Assembly: GCA_031315995.1 (NCBI GenBank)
Contig: JALDRG010000004.1
Span: 1 to 64,000, forward strand
Length of the DNA stretch: 64,000 nt
Reading direction: 5' to 3'
Source of the DNA: Nitrospira sp.
GTDB taxonomy: Bacteria; Nitrospirota; Nitrospiria; Nitrospirales; Nitrospiraceae
The notes under the pieces are model-generated. The model made no database searches and was not told where the DNA came from. It saw only the letters and a program-made list of their open reading frames with translations. This document shows positions 50,200 to 59,627 of this stretch, piece by piece. A program made the position numbers and the translations under genes. Numbering within the stretch: position 1 is the first letter of the stretch; every line of letters starts with the position of its first letter.

Positions 50200-50766
50200 T
50201 TAGGAGCCGCTGAAGACCGTTCCGCCCTCGCCTTTCCACAGGGCGTCCCAGACCGGCCGCCTATGCGCTTTCGCGCGTTTTAGGAACTGCAAACTGGCCA
50301 GGACTTCATCCATCGCCGGACCGATCATGGTGATGGAAATCACAGCCGAGACGAGACATAACGTACACCACGCATCGAGAAGTAACGGCTGGGCCGTCAC
50401 CAGCAACACACTCACCAAGCCCAATGGTCCCACGGCCAGTCCGAACAGGATGACCACCCATGGCATGGTTTTCCAACGCGTAGCCCCGCCGATCGCGCCG
50501 GCCACCGCATCGATCGCGTAGGCCATCGCACCCAGGATCGCGTCCGGGACGGGAAGCACTCGCGAAAGCGGCGAATGCAGCACCCTTTCGCTCCCCGATC
50601 CAAACCACGGTTCCCAGGCTGAGTCGATCACTCCCCACTGGTAGAGTCCCAGGTACCCCGAGATGAGAAACCCCACCAGCGCCACTCCGATCAACCACCC
50701 ACGCTCGGCCCAACTCGACGGATTGTAGGTCCATCCGGGCGGTCGACGTTCGGTGATCGTCGTCAT
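50200..50766 (-). CDS. VKOR-like membrane protein
   Basis: 188 aa with about four to five membrane helices. The DAWCTLC motif near residue 135 is the CxxC of vitamin K epoxide reductase family proteins. The loop segment (FGSGSERVLHSPLSRVLPVPDAILGAMAY) aligns with the VKOR loop, but its Cys pair is replaced by Ser, so electron relay to a periplasmic partner would differ. Overlaps the truncated epimerase frame upstream by an ATGA. Family call moderately sure; activity uncertain. Confidence 0.65.
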   Translation of the reverse strand: MTTITERRPPGWTYNPSSWAERGWLIGVALVGFLISGYLGLYQWGVIDSAWEPWFGSGSERVLHSPLSRVLPVPDAILGAMAYAIDAVAGAIGGATRWKTMPWVVILFGLAVGPLGLVSVLLVTAQPLLLDAWCTLCLVSAVISITMIGPAMDEVLASLQFLKRAKAHRRPVWDALWKGEGGTVFSGS

Positions 50767-51056
50767 ACGTGCGTCTCCAGATCCGCGGGAAGACTCAGAT
50801 CATGTTCCCGATACCACGCTACCGGATCGCGTCTGAGTGCGCGGACCATTTTCGGCAGCGTTTCCGTGAGCGAATGCTCCGGCCGCCAATTCAACCACTG
50901 CTCGGCGCGGCTGATCTCCAACGCGTAATGATCATCGGAAAAATTGTTCATCCAAAGTTTGATGAACGGATCCTCCGCCAGCGGCATCGTATTCCGGTAT
51001 CCGCTGCCCCCGTCACTAAAACGATTTCGGGTGGAGTCTGTGTTTCCATATTGCAT
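50763..51056 (-). pseudogene. C-terminal fragment of an NAD-dependent epimerase/dehydratase
   Basis: 97 codons; residues 24 onward (MPLAEDPFIKLWMNNFSDDH, YALEISRAEQWLNWRPEHSL, TETLPKMVRALRRDP) read as the end of an NAD-dependent epimerase (the ISRA-LLGW-P-HSL-ETL block). The Rossmann domain and active site, some 260 residues, are missing; the 20 codons before are unlike the family. The 500 bp upstream hold no gene. Thus a deletion removed the 5' part, leaving a still-coupled tail before the VKOR-like gene. It might be translated as a small protein. Confidence 0.6.
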
Positions 51057-51569
51057 GTGTTCAGCAAGAGCGATGCCGGAGTCGATTCAATGCTGTCATC
51101 CATACTGCGGATCGGCGTCATATGTTGTTCTGAATCAGAGCCTTGCATCCCAACAGTCAGTACTGTTCCTGCGTGTCAGCGCCTCCAGTTCGGGAGTTTA
51201 AGGCTGCCGGGGGACTGTGTGAACGACCGACGGTGTCCTGAGCCCTGCGCGATGATCCATCTGATTTTCATCGCTACGGTTGCTCTCAGCCGAACGTTCT
51301 GCTCTCGTCAGGCCGGACGGATTGTCCTCCGCAAGACATCTTGTCCCGCCGATAGATGCCAGAGTCCCCTTCATTGCGTCGATCAAGACCGACCAACAGC
51401 CTCTGTGGCCCGAATGACAGGCCAATTCGTTCAATGAACGACGGGCCCGCCTCTTGCTCCTAGCAAGTCGAGAAGACGCCAGAATACCCGCAGACCGGCG
51501 ACATGATCGATCAGGAAGGCTATTGCGAGGTCACCGGCGAGACGATCAAACATGCATGAAGGAGCAATC
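51057..51569. other. gene-free 513 bp before the three-repeat periplasmic gene
   Basis: No ORF with coding character on either strand. A CCTAGC (51459-51464) resembles a right half-site but lacks a partner and a -10 at 22 bp. The stretch probably contains the scar of the epimerase deletion. Confidence 0.4.
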
Positions 51570-52412
51570 ATGGTCCCTACGAGGAAAGTGCAGCATCCGT
51601 CCATCGGCATTCAACGCGCGTCATTCATCGCCGTAATGGGGATGATCGTTCCATTCACGCTGACCGCAGCCTCGGCCGAACAGGAGCATCGAACAAAACC
51701 AGGCGAGGCAGCCCAACTGCGAGAAAACGCGGACACCCTGCTCAAAGCGAATCGCTCTGTTTTCGGAACGGTGCTGGCGCTGACTTCGGACCAGATCAAA
51801 GTCGACATCGGAGAGGTGCAACCTCGCTTCTTGCCGCTCAACCAAGCGGAGCAAAAGGGATTCCCGAGTATCGCGGAGGGAGATCAGGTGATCGTGGTCC
51901 TGAATGCCCAGAATCTCCTGGTCGATTATCATCCGCTCGACGGGGAAGCCAGTGCGCACAGCATTATCCGTGGATCGATCACCCAAAACTTGCCGGTCGG
52001 TCAAGAAACGGTCGTGATCAAGTCCGGCGGGAAAGAGCAGTCCTTCCCGATCCGTTCGCAGGCGCGAAGCAAAGTCGCAGCCATTCCCATCGGGGCCGCA
52101 GCCGTTTTCCTCATCGATGAGACCGACCAGATTGCCGATGTGGGATTGGCGAGTCATCGAGCTGGAACAGAGAAGGCGAAACCGATGACGCCCATCAAAG
52201 GCGCGCATCGGAAGGTGGATGGGACCGTGACCTCTCCGCTCAAGAAAAACACGATCACCGTTCGCACAGCCGACGGTGCCGAAAAGCCGTTCGAGGTGCG
52301 GGAGACGCTCCACGAACAAATCGCATCTCTTCGCAAAGGGGACGCCGTGATCCTGCTCGTGGGGACCGACGATAAGGTCATCGATGTCGCAGTCCCACCT
52401 GAGACGCGGTGA
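51570..52412 (+). CDS. periplasmic protein with three tandem beta-repeats
   Basis: 280 aa: signal peptide ending near TAASAEQE, a Leu-rich linker, then three tandem units of about 60-65 residues. Unit 1 runs SVFGTVLALT...GDQVIVVLNAQNLLVDY; unit 2 IIRGSITQNL...GAAAVFLIDETDQIADV; unit 3 KVDGTVTSPL...GDAVILLVGTDDKVIDV. Each has a GTV-type strand, a hydrophobic strand and a GDxV-x-DxxxxVxDV end, suggestive of small barrels. GAAGGAG before the ATG at 51570. Related to the single-repeat protein at 8156. Unknown function; convergent with the NtrC-type gene. Confidence 0.65.
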   Translation: MVPTRKVQHPSIGIQRASFIAVMGMIVPFTLTAASAEQEHRTKPGEAAQLRENADTLLKANRSVFGTVLALTSDQIKVDIGEVQPRFLPLNQAEQKGFPSIAEGDQVIVVLNAQNLLVDYHPLDGEASAHSIIRGSITQNLPVGQETVVIKSGGKEQSFPIRSQARSKVAAIPIGAAAVFLIDETDQIADVGLASHRAGTEKAKPMTPIKGAHRKVDGTVTSPLKKNTITVRTADGAEKPFEVRETLHEQIASLRKGDAVILLVGTDDKVIDVAVPPETR

Positions 52413-52435
52413 GACGAACGATAACGATCCGAGGG

Positions 52436-53818
52436 TCAGCTGACAGCGTTGCCGGTCGTCACACCGTAGTGGCGCAGCTTGCGGAGAAGCGTTTTGCGGT
52501 GAATGCCGAGAATCACGGCTGCACGTCCCATATCATGCTGATGGGAATCCAACACCCGCAAGATGTGATCACGCTCGAGATCTTCCAACGTGACCCAACC
52601 TTGAGCCCGCGCCAGGCTCTGAGGCAGGGAACTCCTGACGACCGGGGGAAGATCCTCCGGACAGATCACGGCATGCGGACTCAGCGCCACGGCCCGCTCA
52701 ATGGCATGTTCCAATTCCCGCACGTTCCCGGGCCACGGATACCGGCGCAAGAGCTCCATCGCCTCAGACGAGATGTCTGTGACCGGCGTGGTTTTTGACG
52801 AGCCGTAGAGGTGAATGAAGCGTCGAACCAATAGAGGAATGTCGTCGGATCGATCCCGTAACGGCGGTACCTCGATCGTCACGACATTCATTCGATAATA
52901 GAGATCTTCGCGGAACGTCCCGGCTCGTACCAGCGGTTCGAGCGGCAGTTTGGAGGCCGCGATGATCCGAACATTCAGCGCCGTGGACGCGTTGCTGCCG
53001 ACACGTCGGATCTCTTTCTCCTGTATGGCGCGCAACAGTTTCCCCTGCAGCGCCGGAGACAGGTCCGCGACCTCGTCCAGAAAGCACGTTCCTGAATGGG
53101 CCTTTTCGAGGAGGCCTTTGCGTGCGGACACGGCCCCGGTAAATGATCCACGCTCATGTCCGAACAACTCGGACTCGAGCAAGCTGTCGGCCAGCGCAGC
53201 GCCGTCGACGGTGACGAAGGGCCCGTCGCTTCGAGGTCCGCTGGCATGGATAGCGCGAGCGATGAGTTCCTTTCCGGTTCCGCTTTCGCCTTGTATCAAG
53301 ACCGTGCTGTCGGTTTGGGCAACACGGGCGATCGCCTTATAGACGTGCACCATGCTTGCACTGCTGCCGACCAGGTTACCGAAGGGCGACTCCTCTTCAT
53401 CCTTGCCTGAACGATCATACCCCTGTGGCCTCCCTGAGAAAGCCTGGGCATGCTCGACGGCCCGTCTGGCGACGGAGCGCACCTCATCGATAATAAATGG
53501 CTTGCTCAAATAATCGAATGCGCCGGCCTTGAGCCCCTCGACGGCGGTCCGAAGGGAACCATTGGCCGTCATCAACACCACCGGCAAATCCTGGAAACTG
53601 GCGCGCAATTCAGTGAGGAACGTCAGTCCATCCGTGTGGGGCGGTTGCAGATCGGTCAATATGAGATCGGCAGAACCTTGTTCAAAGTAGACCCGTGCGT
53701 CTTTCGGATTACTCACGGATGAGACCTCGTAGCCATCGTGGGACAAGATTTCCCGCAACTCGTCAACCGCTCCCGCGTTGCTATCGACGATCAAGATACG
53801 GCCATGTGAATGTGTCAT
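52436..53818 (-). CDS. NtrC-family sigma-54-dependent response regulator
   Basis: 460 aa: receiver (Asp56 in LILTDLQPP, KPF), AAA+ domain with Walker A GESGTGKE (177-184), sigma-54-contact GSFTGA (224-229; Ser for the usual Ala), FLDEVADL, then a Fis-type HTH (LERDHILRVLDSHQHDMGRAAVILGIHRKTLLRKL). Activates sigma-54 promoters when phosphorylated. No partner kinase of the NtrB type adjoins; convergent with the three-repeat protein, divergent gap to the PII-like gene. Confidence 0.94.
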   Translation of the reverse strand: MTHSHGRILIVDSNAGAVDELREILSHDGYEVSSVSNPKDARVYFEQGSADLILTDLQPPHTDGLTFLTELRASFQDLPVVLMTANGSLRTAVEGLKAGAFDYLSKPFIIDEVRSVARRAVEHAQAFSGRPQGYDRSGKDEEESPFGNLVGSSASMVHVYKAIARVAQTDSTVLIQGESGTGKELIARAIHASGPRSDGPFVTVDGAALADSLLESELFGHERGSFTGAVSARKGLLEKAHSGTCFLDEVADLSPALQGKLLRAIQEKEIRRVGSNASTALNVRIIAASKLPLEPLVRAGTFREDLYYRMNVVTIEVPPLRDRSDDIPLLVRRFIHLYGSSKTTPVTDISSEAMELLRRYPWPGNVRELEHAIERAVALSPHAVICPEDLPPVVRSSLPQSLARAQGWVTLEDLERDHILRVLDSHQHDMGRAAVILGIHRKTLLRKLRHYGVTTGNAVS

Positions 53819-54162
53819 GTGGCATCCATAGGCAATGAACGATTAGGACCAGTATGAAAACGTAGCGTACGCTCAGAAGCCGGACTCGTAACCTGGAAGA
53901 AACCCTGGTCCTCTCCTATGCTGAGAAAGGATGGTCATGTCCACACTGAGGCTTGCGCGCGAACGACGTTCTACGATCTGTTCGCGACAGGCCTCGGAGG
54001 ACGAACGACACCGTGGTAGGGGTGAGAGAAGTCCGAATTAAAGAATGGGCGTTTTGCTACCAGCTCTACGCCACCATACGCTCGTATCGCCGACGAGATT
54101 CGCTTCACGATTCACGCGGCAAGGACGCCCGGGCGCCGGTGGTGGACGTTTTCCGCATCCTG
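53819..54162. other. gap downstream of the PII-like gene, no supported gene
   Basis: 344 bp. A 90-codon rightward frame (53953-54225) lacks a ribosome site and is Arg/Asp-rich shadow-like sequence. Minus-strand region near 53842 (CCTAAT) is not an operator match. Nothing else seen. Confidence 0.35.
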
Positions 54163-54486
54163 CTAGGGGACCACGAAATGGTCCCGGCGAGTGACCGCCA
54201 CGTCACTGACGAACATCGCCCCTGAATGTTTGTGAAAGAGCGGGCCGAGTCCCGCTAGAATCGGCTCGATCCGTTCCTCAGGCACGATGGTAAAGACGAT
54301 CACCTGACTGCTGGTGTCGTCAAACAGCAGGTGGCCCTCGTGAAATCCGTGATGTCCCTTGCCGGAGACGTTGTTGATGATCGTATAGCCGGTGGCGCCG
54401 ACTCGATCGAGCAGATTCGTCACCAGTTTGAGGTGCTCTCCTTCAACCACGATGCGGATTTCTTTCATGGGATGCAGCGTCAACAT
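54163..54486 (-). CDS. PII-like protein associated with DabAB
   Basis: 107 aa. Ferredoxin-like fold of the PII/SbtB type: KEIRIVVEGEHLKLVTNLLDRVGATGYTIINNVSGKGHHGF, then SQVIVFTIVPEERIEPILAGL and FHKHSGAMFVSDVAVTRRDH. The variable T-loop is short. Encoded immediately downstream of dabA, which argues for a regulator of inorganic carbon uptake, as PII-like proteins regulate other carbonate transporters; ligand unknown. GGAGGG before the ATG at 54486; an ATG six codons in is possible. Confidence 0.78.
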   Translation of the reverse strand: MLTLHPMKEIRIVVEGEHLKLVTNLLDRVGATGYTIINNVSGKGHHGFHEGHLLFDDTSSQVIVFTIVPEERIEPILAGLGPLFHKHSGAMFVSDVAVTRRDHFVVP

Positions 54487-54564
54487 AATCCCGATCCCTC
54501 CCTCCTGTTCGTTCCAACCTGTGGCTATCGAAAACGTCCCAAACCCAGCACACTCGGTCCGGCG

Positions 54565-57500
54565 CTAGGGATGTGAGGCGGCCGGTTCTTCGCCCCCTCG
54601 TACTTCTCCGGTCGCCTCCGGCACAACCGGGAATCGCGCCCCATCACCATCGGTGCGCCCAGCGGCCTGCCCCGACGGCTCTGCGCGCAACTCCGTTTCA
54701 TCCTGAACCAAGCGCCAGCCATGCATGATGTCGTAATGATAAAATGCCGTTTCCGTCGGCTCGCACGCCACCAAGGACACCCATTCGTTCTGGAACAACC
54801 GCTCGAGTCCCGGATGCCTCGCAATCACCGACTCGACACGTGTGCGCGGAGCCTCGATGACCGTCAGCAACCGCATCGGTTCGTGATAGGGAGAGGGTCC
54901 GTCCAGGACGGTCTGGGCCGGAAGTCCCAAGCGAAGATCACTGTTCGCCCCGCTCATGACACCCACCCGTCCGACGACATTGTGGTACACCTTGCTCCCG
55001 CTGCCGTACACCTCGTTGTCCACGGTCGAAAAATAATGCTCCATGTTGATCCATTGAGCCACGATCAGCGGGGCCGTCATAATGGTCTCCAGGAGTTTTC
55101 CCGAGGAGTCCTGCCGATAGTCGTAGGAATGAAGGAAGGCCCGGCCCTGCAGGTTCAGCGGCCGCGTCAATTCCCGCCGCCCGACAATGAGCAGATTGTT
55201 CCCCGACAAGCCCCATTCCGGTCGAACCTGCGCCCAGTCAACGCTGCGTCGGCTGGCCCGTAGTTGCGGATCCCGGCGCTGCGGCCGCGCCGCCGTGCCC
55301 TCCAAGGCCACGCTACGTTCTCGCGCCGACTGCGTTCCCGCCTCCTTGAGATCCTCCAGCAACCGCACCAGATCTTTGCGGTGTGTCGCCGGAACATCTT
55401 CCAAATCCACGATATGGACGTCATTCCGAGTCGTGTCGTGCGCTGCGGCGACAAAATGTGTATCGCTTGGAATTTTGATGCCTCGCGTCTCCAGGACCTT
55501 CCGAACGGCCTGGTTGTTGGCCATCGCCGCGAAGGCCCGCGCGTTCGGCAAACCGCTGTTGCCGCCGCAGGCGCCACAATCCAACGCGGATTCATAGGGA
55601 TTGTTGTCGGACGTACTGCCGTGCGAACACATGACGATCAGCCGCGCAAAGCCCGACGTGAATCCCATGAGACGGAGCGCGGCTTCCACCCCATAGACCT
55701 GTTCGGACACGGAAAACCCGTGCTGAGTGATGCGCTGGAGCCGCGTCGAGAGTCCCCGGGGCGTGAGGGACAAGTCCTGGCGTAAACGTTCATACAGCGC
55801 GTCAGCTTCCGGCGACGAAATCCCCAGTGCGTGCGCGACCTCTCCCCGGCTCTGGTCGCTTTGGCCTTCCAACGCTCCCAGGCGGATCGTATCGATCAAC
55901 GCCGGCGTAATGGCTGAGCCGAGGGCAGGAAATCTCTGCCGCAGCGCGGCGCGGATAGACGCGCGCTGTTCCGCAGCCACCATTTCCTCCGCCTCCTCCC
56001 GGGTCAGTTTGTCGATCGTGAGGGTCGTCGCCAAGGGTGGCACCCACAGGCCCTTTACCCAGGACGTCAGGCGGTGATACCAGAGCGGAAAGAGGGTCTT
56101 GCCAAAAAAGGGCACACTGAAGAACCATCCCAGGGCTTCGACCATCACATAGGGCGTGATCACGTTCTCCTTGAGATCATGCAGCAGTGCATGCCCCACC
56201 TTGCTGAGTCGCGCAAACAGCCGATGCCGGCTCGCCGCCGCCCCGTGGTAACTTCGCGGGATCTCTCGGATGTGGTTTTTGGGCTTCAACAGCACGGGCG
56301 AATGCGTGACCGGGTGTTCTTCTCCGAAGGCCTGGTATTTGACGGGAATGCCGAAGAATCCCGCCACGCCCAACGTCTCATACCCGCCAAGGTGTTCCAG
56401 GTGCCGCCGCAAGATCTCGGATCGCACATCGATACAAAACACCATCTGCGCGAGCGGACGCGAAGACCCGCCCAACGCCGCCCGATCGTCGGCGTCCCGC
56501 ACCTGTGCCGCCACCCCGCCCAACTGTCGGACCATCTCCCGGCGATGACGCGCCTCTCGCGCTTCCAGCCAGCGTTGGCTCTGCTGCCCGGCGGGAAATC
56601 CGTCGAGCCAATTCAGCACGGTCAGCACATCGGCGGACGCCGTCTGCGTGATGGTCTCGGGATCGACACCGATCGCGGCCGAGAGGGCGACCAGCCGCCG
56701 AGCGTCCCACTTCACGGTTTCAGAGGCGCGCCACTCGGCGGTCCGCTCGTAGACCTGCTTCCCGATGCTATTCCACTCCTCCGGCTTGGCCGCCCGATGA
56801 AGCCGGCGCCATTCCTCCACCTCTCCGGCGGCCGACGACGGCAAACTGCCCGCCGTCACCTGACGCCTCAACCAGTGGGCGTAGGGAGCCGCGTCGATAA
56901 CGGCACGAATATCATCATAGTGCCCGCCGATGTCCAGGAGCTGCCGGCATCGGACGGCCACGAACTCACGCTCATAAAACATCCGTACCGCCAGGTATTT
57001 CACGAGATCGATCGGATACCGAACTTGCCAGGGATGCTGCTGTTCCTCCGATCGCCACTTGATATACCCGGTCCAGCCCGGCAATGCGGACAGGTGCAAG
57101 GCGAAGTAGGATTCCCATGTGGACTTCGGAATTCCGAGACCGGCCAGACAATGCAACAGGGCCATTTCCGGCCGATCATCCAGCGCGTCGATTTTGACTG
57201 CTGCGTCCGTGACCCCACACAAACGCAGTCCGGCATCATAGCGCGCCAATCGTTTCCAGGCCCGGTAAAACGTCTGCTCCCGGTCGGGCATGGCCCACGA
57301 GGCTTCGCCTTCATCCAAGAATGCGCCGCACCATCTGATCATCTGCTCGTTGATGTCCGATACGACGGAGGTCCCCAACGTGCGATCGCACCAGGTCGAC
57401 AGGGTTTCGTGGGAGAGCAGATTCACAGTCTCCCAGAGAGCCAATGGCTCCGTATGGCGGGTTCGGGACTGCCCCACAGACTGGGTGAGCCAGACCGTCA

Positions 57501-57921
57501 GTCGATCCGTCTCCTCATCCGCCGGCCCGGCGGAATGATGCTTCTCCGTCACCGGATCACCCAACCCGTGCACCATGGAGAGCCGGAGCACGTCCAGGTG
57601 AGACAACTCACGTCCTGCAAAACTCACCCGACTCTCGCTGGCAAGCGGCGCGAGCACCTGCGTCAGATCTTCCCGCCGAATACGGCCTTGCTCGAAGTCG
57701 CGGCGATACAGGGCACTGGGGAGGTAGCCCTTTCCACCCAGAAGTTGTTCACCCCGTTTCACGGCTTGCGCAAAGGGAAGATCTTCCAAGCCGTGCAACG
57801 GATTATGGTGAATAAACGTGCGCATGGGCCAGTACGACGAAATCGCCTCACCGGCCAGCTCCACATAGGAGCGCAGCTCCATCCGTTCAGCATCTGTGAA
57901 GACGCGCTGTTGAAGTGCCAT
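54565..57921 (-). CDS. dabA: inorganic carbon uptake subunit DabA (DUF2309)
   Basis: 1118 aa, full length. The zinc site resembling beta-carbonic anhydrases is visible: VFCIDVRSE (Cys and Asp, about 499), and MCSHGSTSDNNPYESALDCGACGG (His about 766, Cys about 782). N-terminal FIHHNPLHGLEDLPF is the other DUF2309 signature. Together with DabB it forms a membrane-bound, proton-gradient-driven system that hydrates CO2 to bicarbonate in the cytosol. Located at the inner membrane. Encoded just after dabB with 38 bp between. Confidence 0.94.
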   Translation of the reverse strand: MALQQRVFTDAERMELRSYVELAGEAISSYWPMRTFIHHNPLHGLEDLPFAQAVKRGEQLLGGKGYLPSALYRRDFEQGRIRREDLTQVLAPLASESRVSFAGRELSHLDVLRLSMVHGLGDPVTEKHHSAGPADEETDRLTVWLTQSVGQSRTRHTEPLALWETVNLLSHETLSTWCDRTLGTSVVSDINEQMIRWCGAFLDEGEASWAMPDREQTFYRAWKRLARYDAGLRLCGVTDAAVKIDALDDRPEMALLHCLAGLGIPKSTWESYFALHLSALPGWTGYIKWRSEEQQHPWQVRYPIDLVKYLAVRMFYEREFVAVRCRQLLDIGGHYDDIRAVIDAAPYAHWLRRQVTAGSLPSSAAGEVEEWRRLHRAAKPEEWNSIGKQVYERTAEWRASETVKWDARRLVALSAAIGVDPETITQTASADVLTVLNWLDGFPAGQQSQRWLEAREARHRREMVRQLGGVAAQVRDADDRAALGGSSRPLAQMVFCIDVRSEILRRHLEHLGGYETLGVAGFFGIPVKYQAFGEEHPVTHSPVLLKPKNHIREIPRSYHGAAASRHRLFARLSKVGHALLHDLKENVITPYVMVEALGWFFSVPFFGKTLFPLWYHRLTSWVKGLWVPPLATTLTIDKLTREEAEEMVAAEQRASIRAALRQRFPALGSAITPALIDTIRLGALEGQSDQSRGEVAHALGISSPEADALYERLRQDLSLTPRGLSTRLQRITQHGFSVSEQVYGVEAALRLMGFTSGFARLIVMCSHGSTSDNNPYESALDCGACGGNSGLPNARAFAAMANNQAVRKVLETRGIKIPSDTHFVAAAHDTTRNDVHIVDLEDVPATHRKDLVRLLEDLKEAGTQSARERSVALEGTAARPQRRDPQLRASRRSVDWAQVRPEWGLSGNNLLIVGRRELTRPLNLQGRAFLHSYDYRQDSSGKLLETIMTAPLIVAQWINMEHYFSTVDNEVYGSGSKVYHNVVGRVGVMSGANSDLRLGLPAQTVLDGPSPYHEPMRLLTVIEAPRTRVESVIARHPGLERLFQNEWVSLVACEPTETAFYHYDIMHGWRLVQDETELRAEPSGQAAGRTDGDGARFPVVPEATGEVRGGEEPAASHP

Positions 57922-57959
57922 TCAATGACTCCGTGTCAGCCCGGCCAGACTCCGCCGGA

Positions 57960-59627
57960 TTACCGGCGACAAGCCACCCGACCGATCAAGCGAACTACAT
58001 CCTCGACGTACAGGCCGTTCAGAAAGATCACATACGCGCGGGCCCGCAACGGTTCCATCCAGGCCGGCATGAGCAACCTGACTCCTCTCGCTTTCCCATA
58101 AATCGCTCCCCAGGCGCCGACGATCAGCATCACGGCCAGTCCCACCACGACATCGAACAGGGACCGGTTCCATTCAGCTGATCGAACATAGGATGCGGCG
58201 ATTCCGGGATCGGGATACAAGAAATGGGTGAACGCCTCGCCGGCCCACAGATAGGTGAGTCCGATGAGCGCCAGGGCCCCGAGCATGGTCAGCGAGACCG
58301 CCCAGGATGCGCCGGTGTGCAATCGATAGAGGGTGAACATCGCCTGCGAGGTCGTCACCCAACCGAAGAACAGGAAAATCACGGCCCCCTGCGCATCCCG
58401 TAGCGGGATGCTGACGACGCCATGCACAATCAGCAAGATCACCAGCGGCAGCACCAACGTCGAGACCAATCCCGTCGTCCAGGTCATGGCTGAGAAGGTG
58501 TGGGCCTCGTCCGGGCGGCCTGCGGGAGGAAGCTTAAATTCCGCCCGGGCCTTATGAATCACGGCGCCGGAATTCAGGAACAGCGTCGCCTTGAACAGGC
58601 CGTGCGCACAGAGGTGGAACACCGCGAGGGCGAAGGCGCCCAAACCACACTCCATGACCATATACCCCATCTGTCCCATGGTCGAAAAGACGAGCCGCCG
58701 CTTCACGCTGGTCTGCGTCAGCATGGCCGTTGCGCCGATCAACGCCGTGACACCACCGATCACAAACAGCACATGGAGCGACGTCGGCGCGAGACCGAAC
58801 AGCGGCGACAGCCGGTTAACCAGAAACCCGCCGGCATTCACGATCCCCGCGTGCATGAGGGCTGAAACCGGAGTCGGTGCTTCAATAGTGCCGACTAGCC
58901 AGAAATGAAACGGAAATTGTGCGGACTTGGTCATGACCGACACAACCAGCAACATCGTGGCCACAAACGGCACGTCGCATTCAAATTGGAGGCCCGGCCA
59001 GACAGTGAGCGACGACGGACCCGCCTGCAGCTGTCGAAAGAGGTCATGCATATCCAGGGTTCCGTACGATCCGTACAGAACCACCAGCGCCAAGGCAAAG
59101 GTGGCATCGCCGAGACTCTGAGCCCAGAACGTCGTTCGCCCCGCGTCTCGAGCCGCGCGACTCGTCGGGTTACACACCAGCAAGGCAGCCAGCAACCACG
59201 TCACCAGGTGCCAGCACACCAACATCCAGAACAAATTTCCGCTGCTGACCAGGCTCAACAGCACAAACGTGAGACCGCCCAGGAGCGCAAAAAAACGGAC
59301 ATACCCCGCATCGCCGACCATATACCGCTCGGAGTACACATGAATGATCAGGCTCACGAGACTGATAAGGACCATCATCACCGCCGCCAATCGATCAACC
59401 ACGATCGTGTAGGTCAGCGTTCCCGACTGGGCACCCATCACAGCCAGCCGAATCGTGTCCCCATAAAGCACCACCGCTAATGTGGCGAGCGCGGTCAGGG
59501 CGGAACACCAGAGTGCGGCGATCCCGAGGCGCGCACACCGTTCGCCCATGTCCCGCCAGAACAAACCGATCAGGAGGGTACCGAGGAGCGGCGCAAAGAT
59601 TGTGACCAGCGGAACAATCGCTTCCAT
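57960..59627 (-). CDS. dabB: proton-conducting subunit DabB (NuoL-like)
   Basis: 555 aa NuoL/MrpA-type membrane protein with about 14 helices. Signatures: IVVDRLAAVMMVLISLVSLIIHVYS, Lys-containing MTKSAQFPFHFWLVGTIEAPTPVSALMHAG (about 237-265) and FKATLFLNSGAVIH. The missing NuoL C-terminal lateral helix fits DabB. Start at 59627 (GGAGG about ten bases upstream); longer frames begin upstream without a better site. Cation channel driving DabA. First gene of the dab operon. Confidence 0.92.
   Translation of the reverse strand: MEAIVPLVTIFAPLLGTLLIGLFWRDMGERCARLGIAALWCSALTALATLAVVLYGDTIRLAVMGAQSGTLTYTIVVDRLAAVMMVLISLVSLIIHVYSERYMVGDAGYVRFFALLGGLTFVLLSLVSSGNLFWMLVCWHLVTWLLAALLVCNPTSRAARDAGRTTFWAQSLGDATFALALVVLYGSYGTLDMHDLFRQLQAGPSSLTVWPGLQFECDVPFVATMLLVVSVMTKSAQFPFHFWLVGTIEAPTPVSALMHAGIVNAGGFLVNRLSPLFGLAPTSLHVLFVIGGVTALIGATAMLTQTSVKRRLVFSTMGQMGYMVMECGLGAFALAVFHLCAHGLFKATLFLNSGAVIHKARAEFKLPPAGRPDEAHTFSAMTWTTGLVSTLVLPLVILLIVHGVVSIPLRDAQGAVIFLFFGWVTTSQAMFTLYRLHTGASWAVSLTMLGALALIGLTYLWAGEAFTHFLYPDPGIAASYVRSAEWNRSLFDVVVGLAVMLIVGAWGAIYGKARGVRLLMPAWMEPLRARAYVIFLNGLYVEDVVRLIGRVACRR

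Noticed and set aside
51459..51464. CCTAGC before the three-repeat periplasmic gene
   Set aside because: No left half and no -10 at the required distance.
56074..58101. 675-codon open frame on the plus strand
   Set aside because: Exactly antisense to dabA, which is a full-length, well-conserved protein; the frame is His/Arg/Pro-rich shadow sequence.
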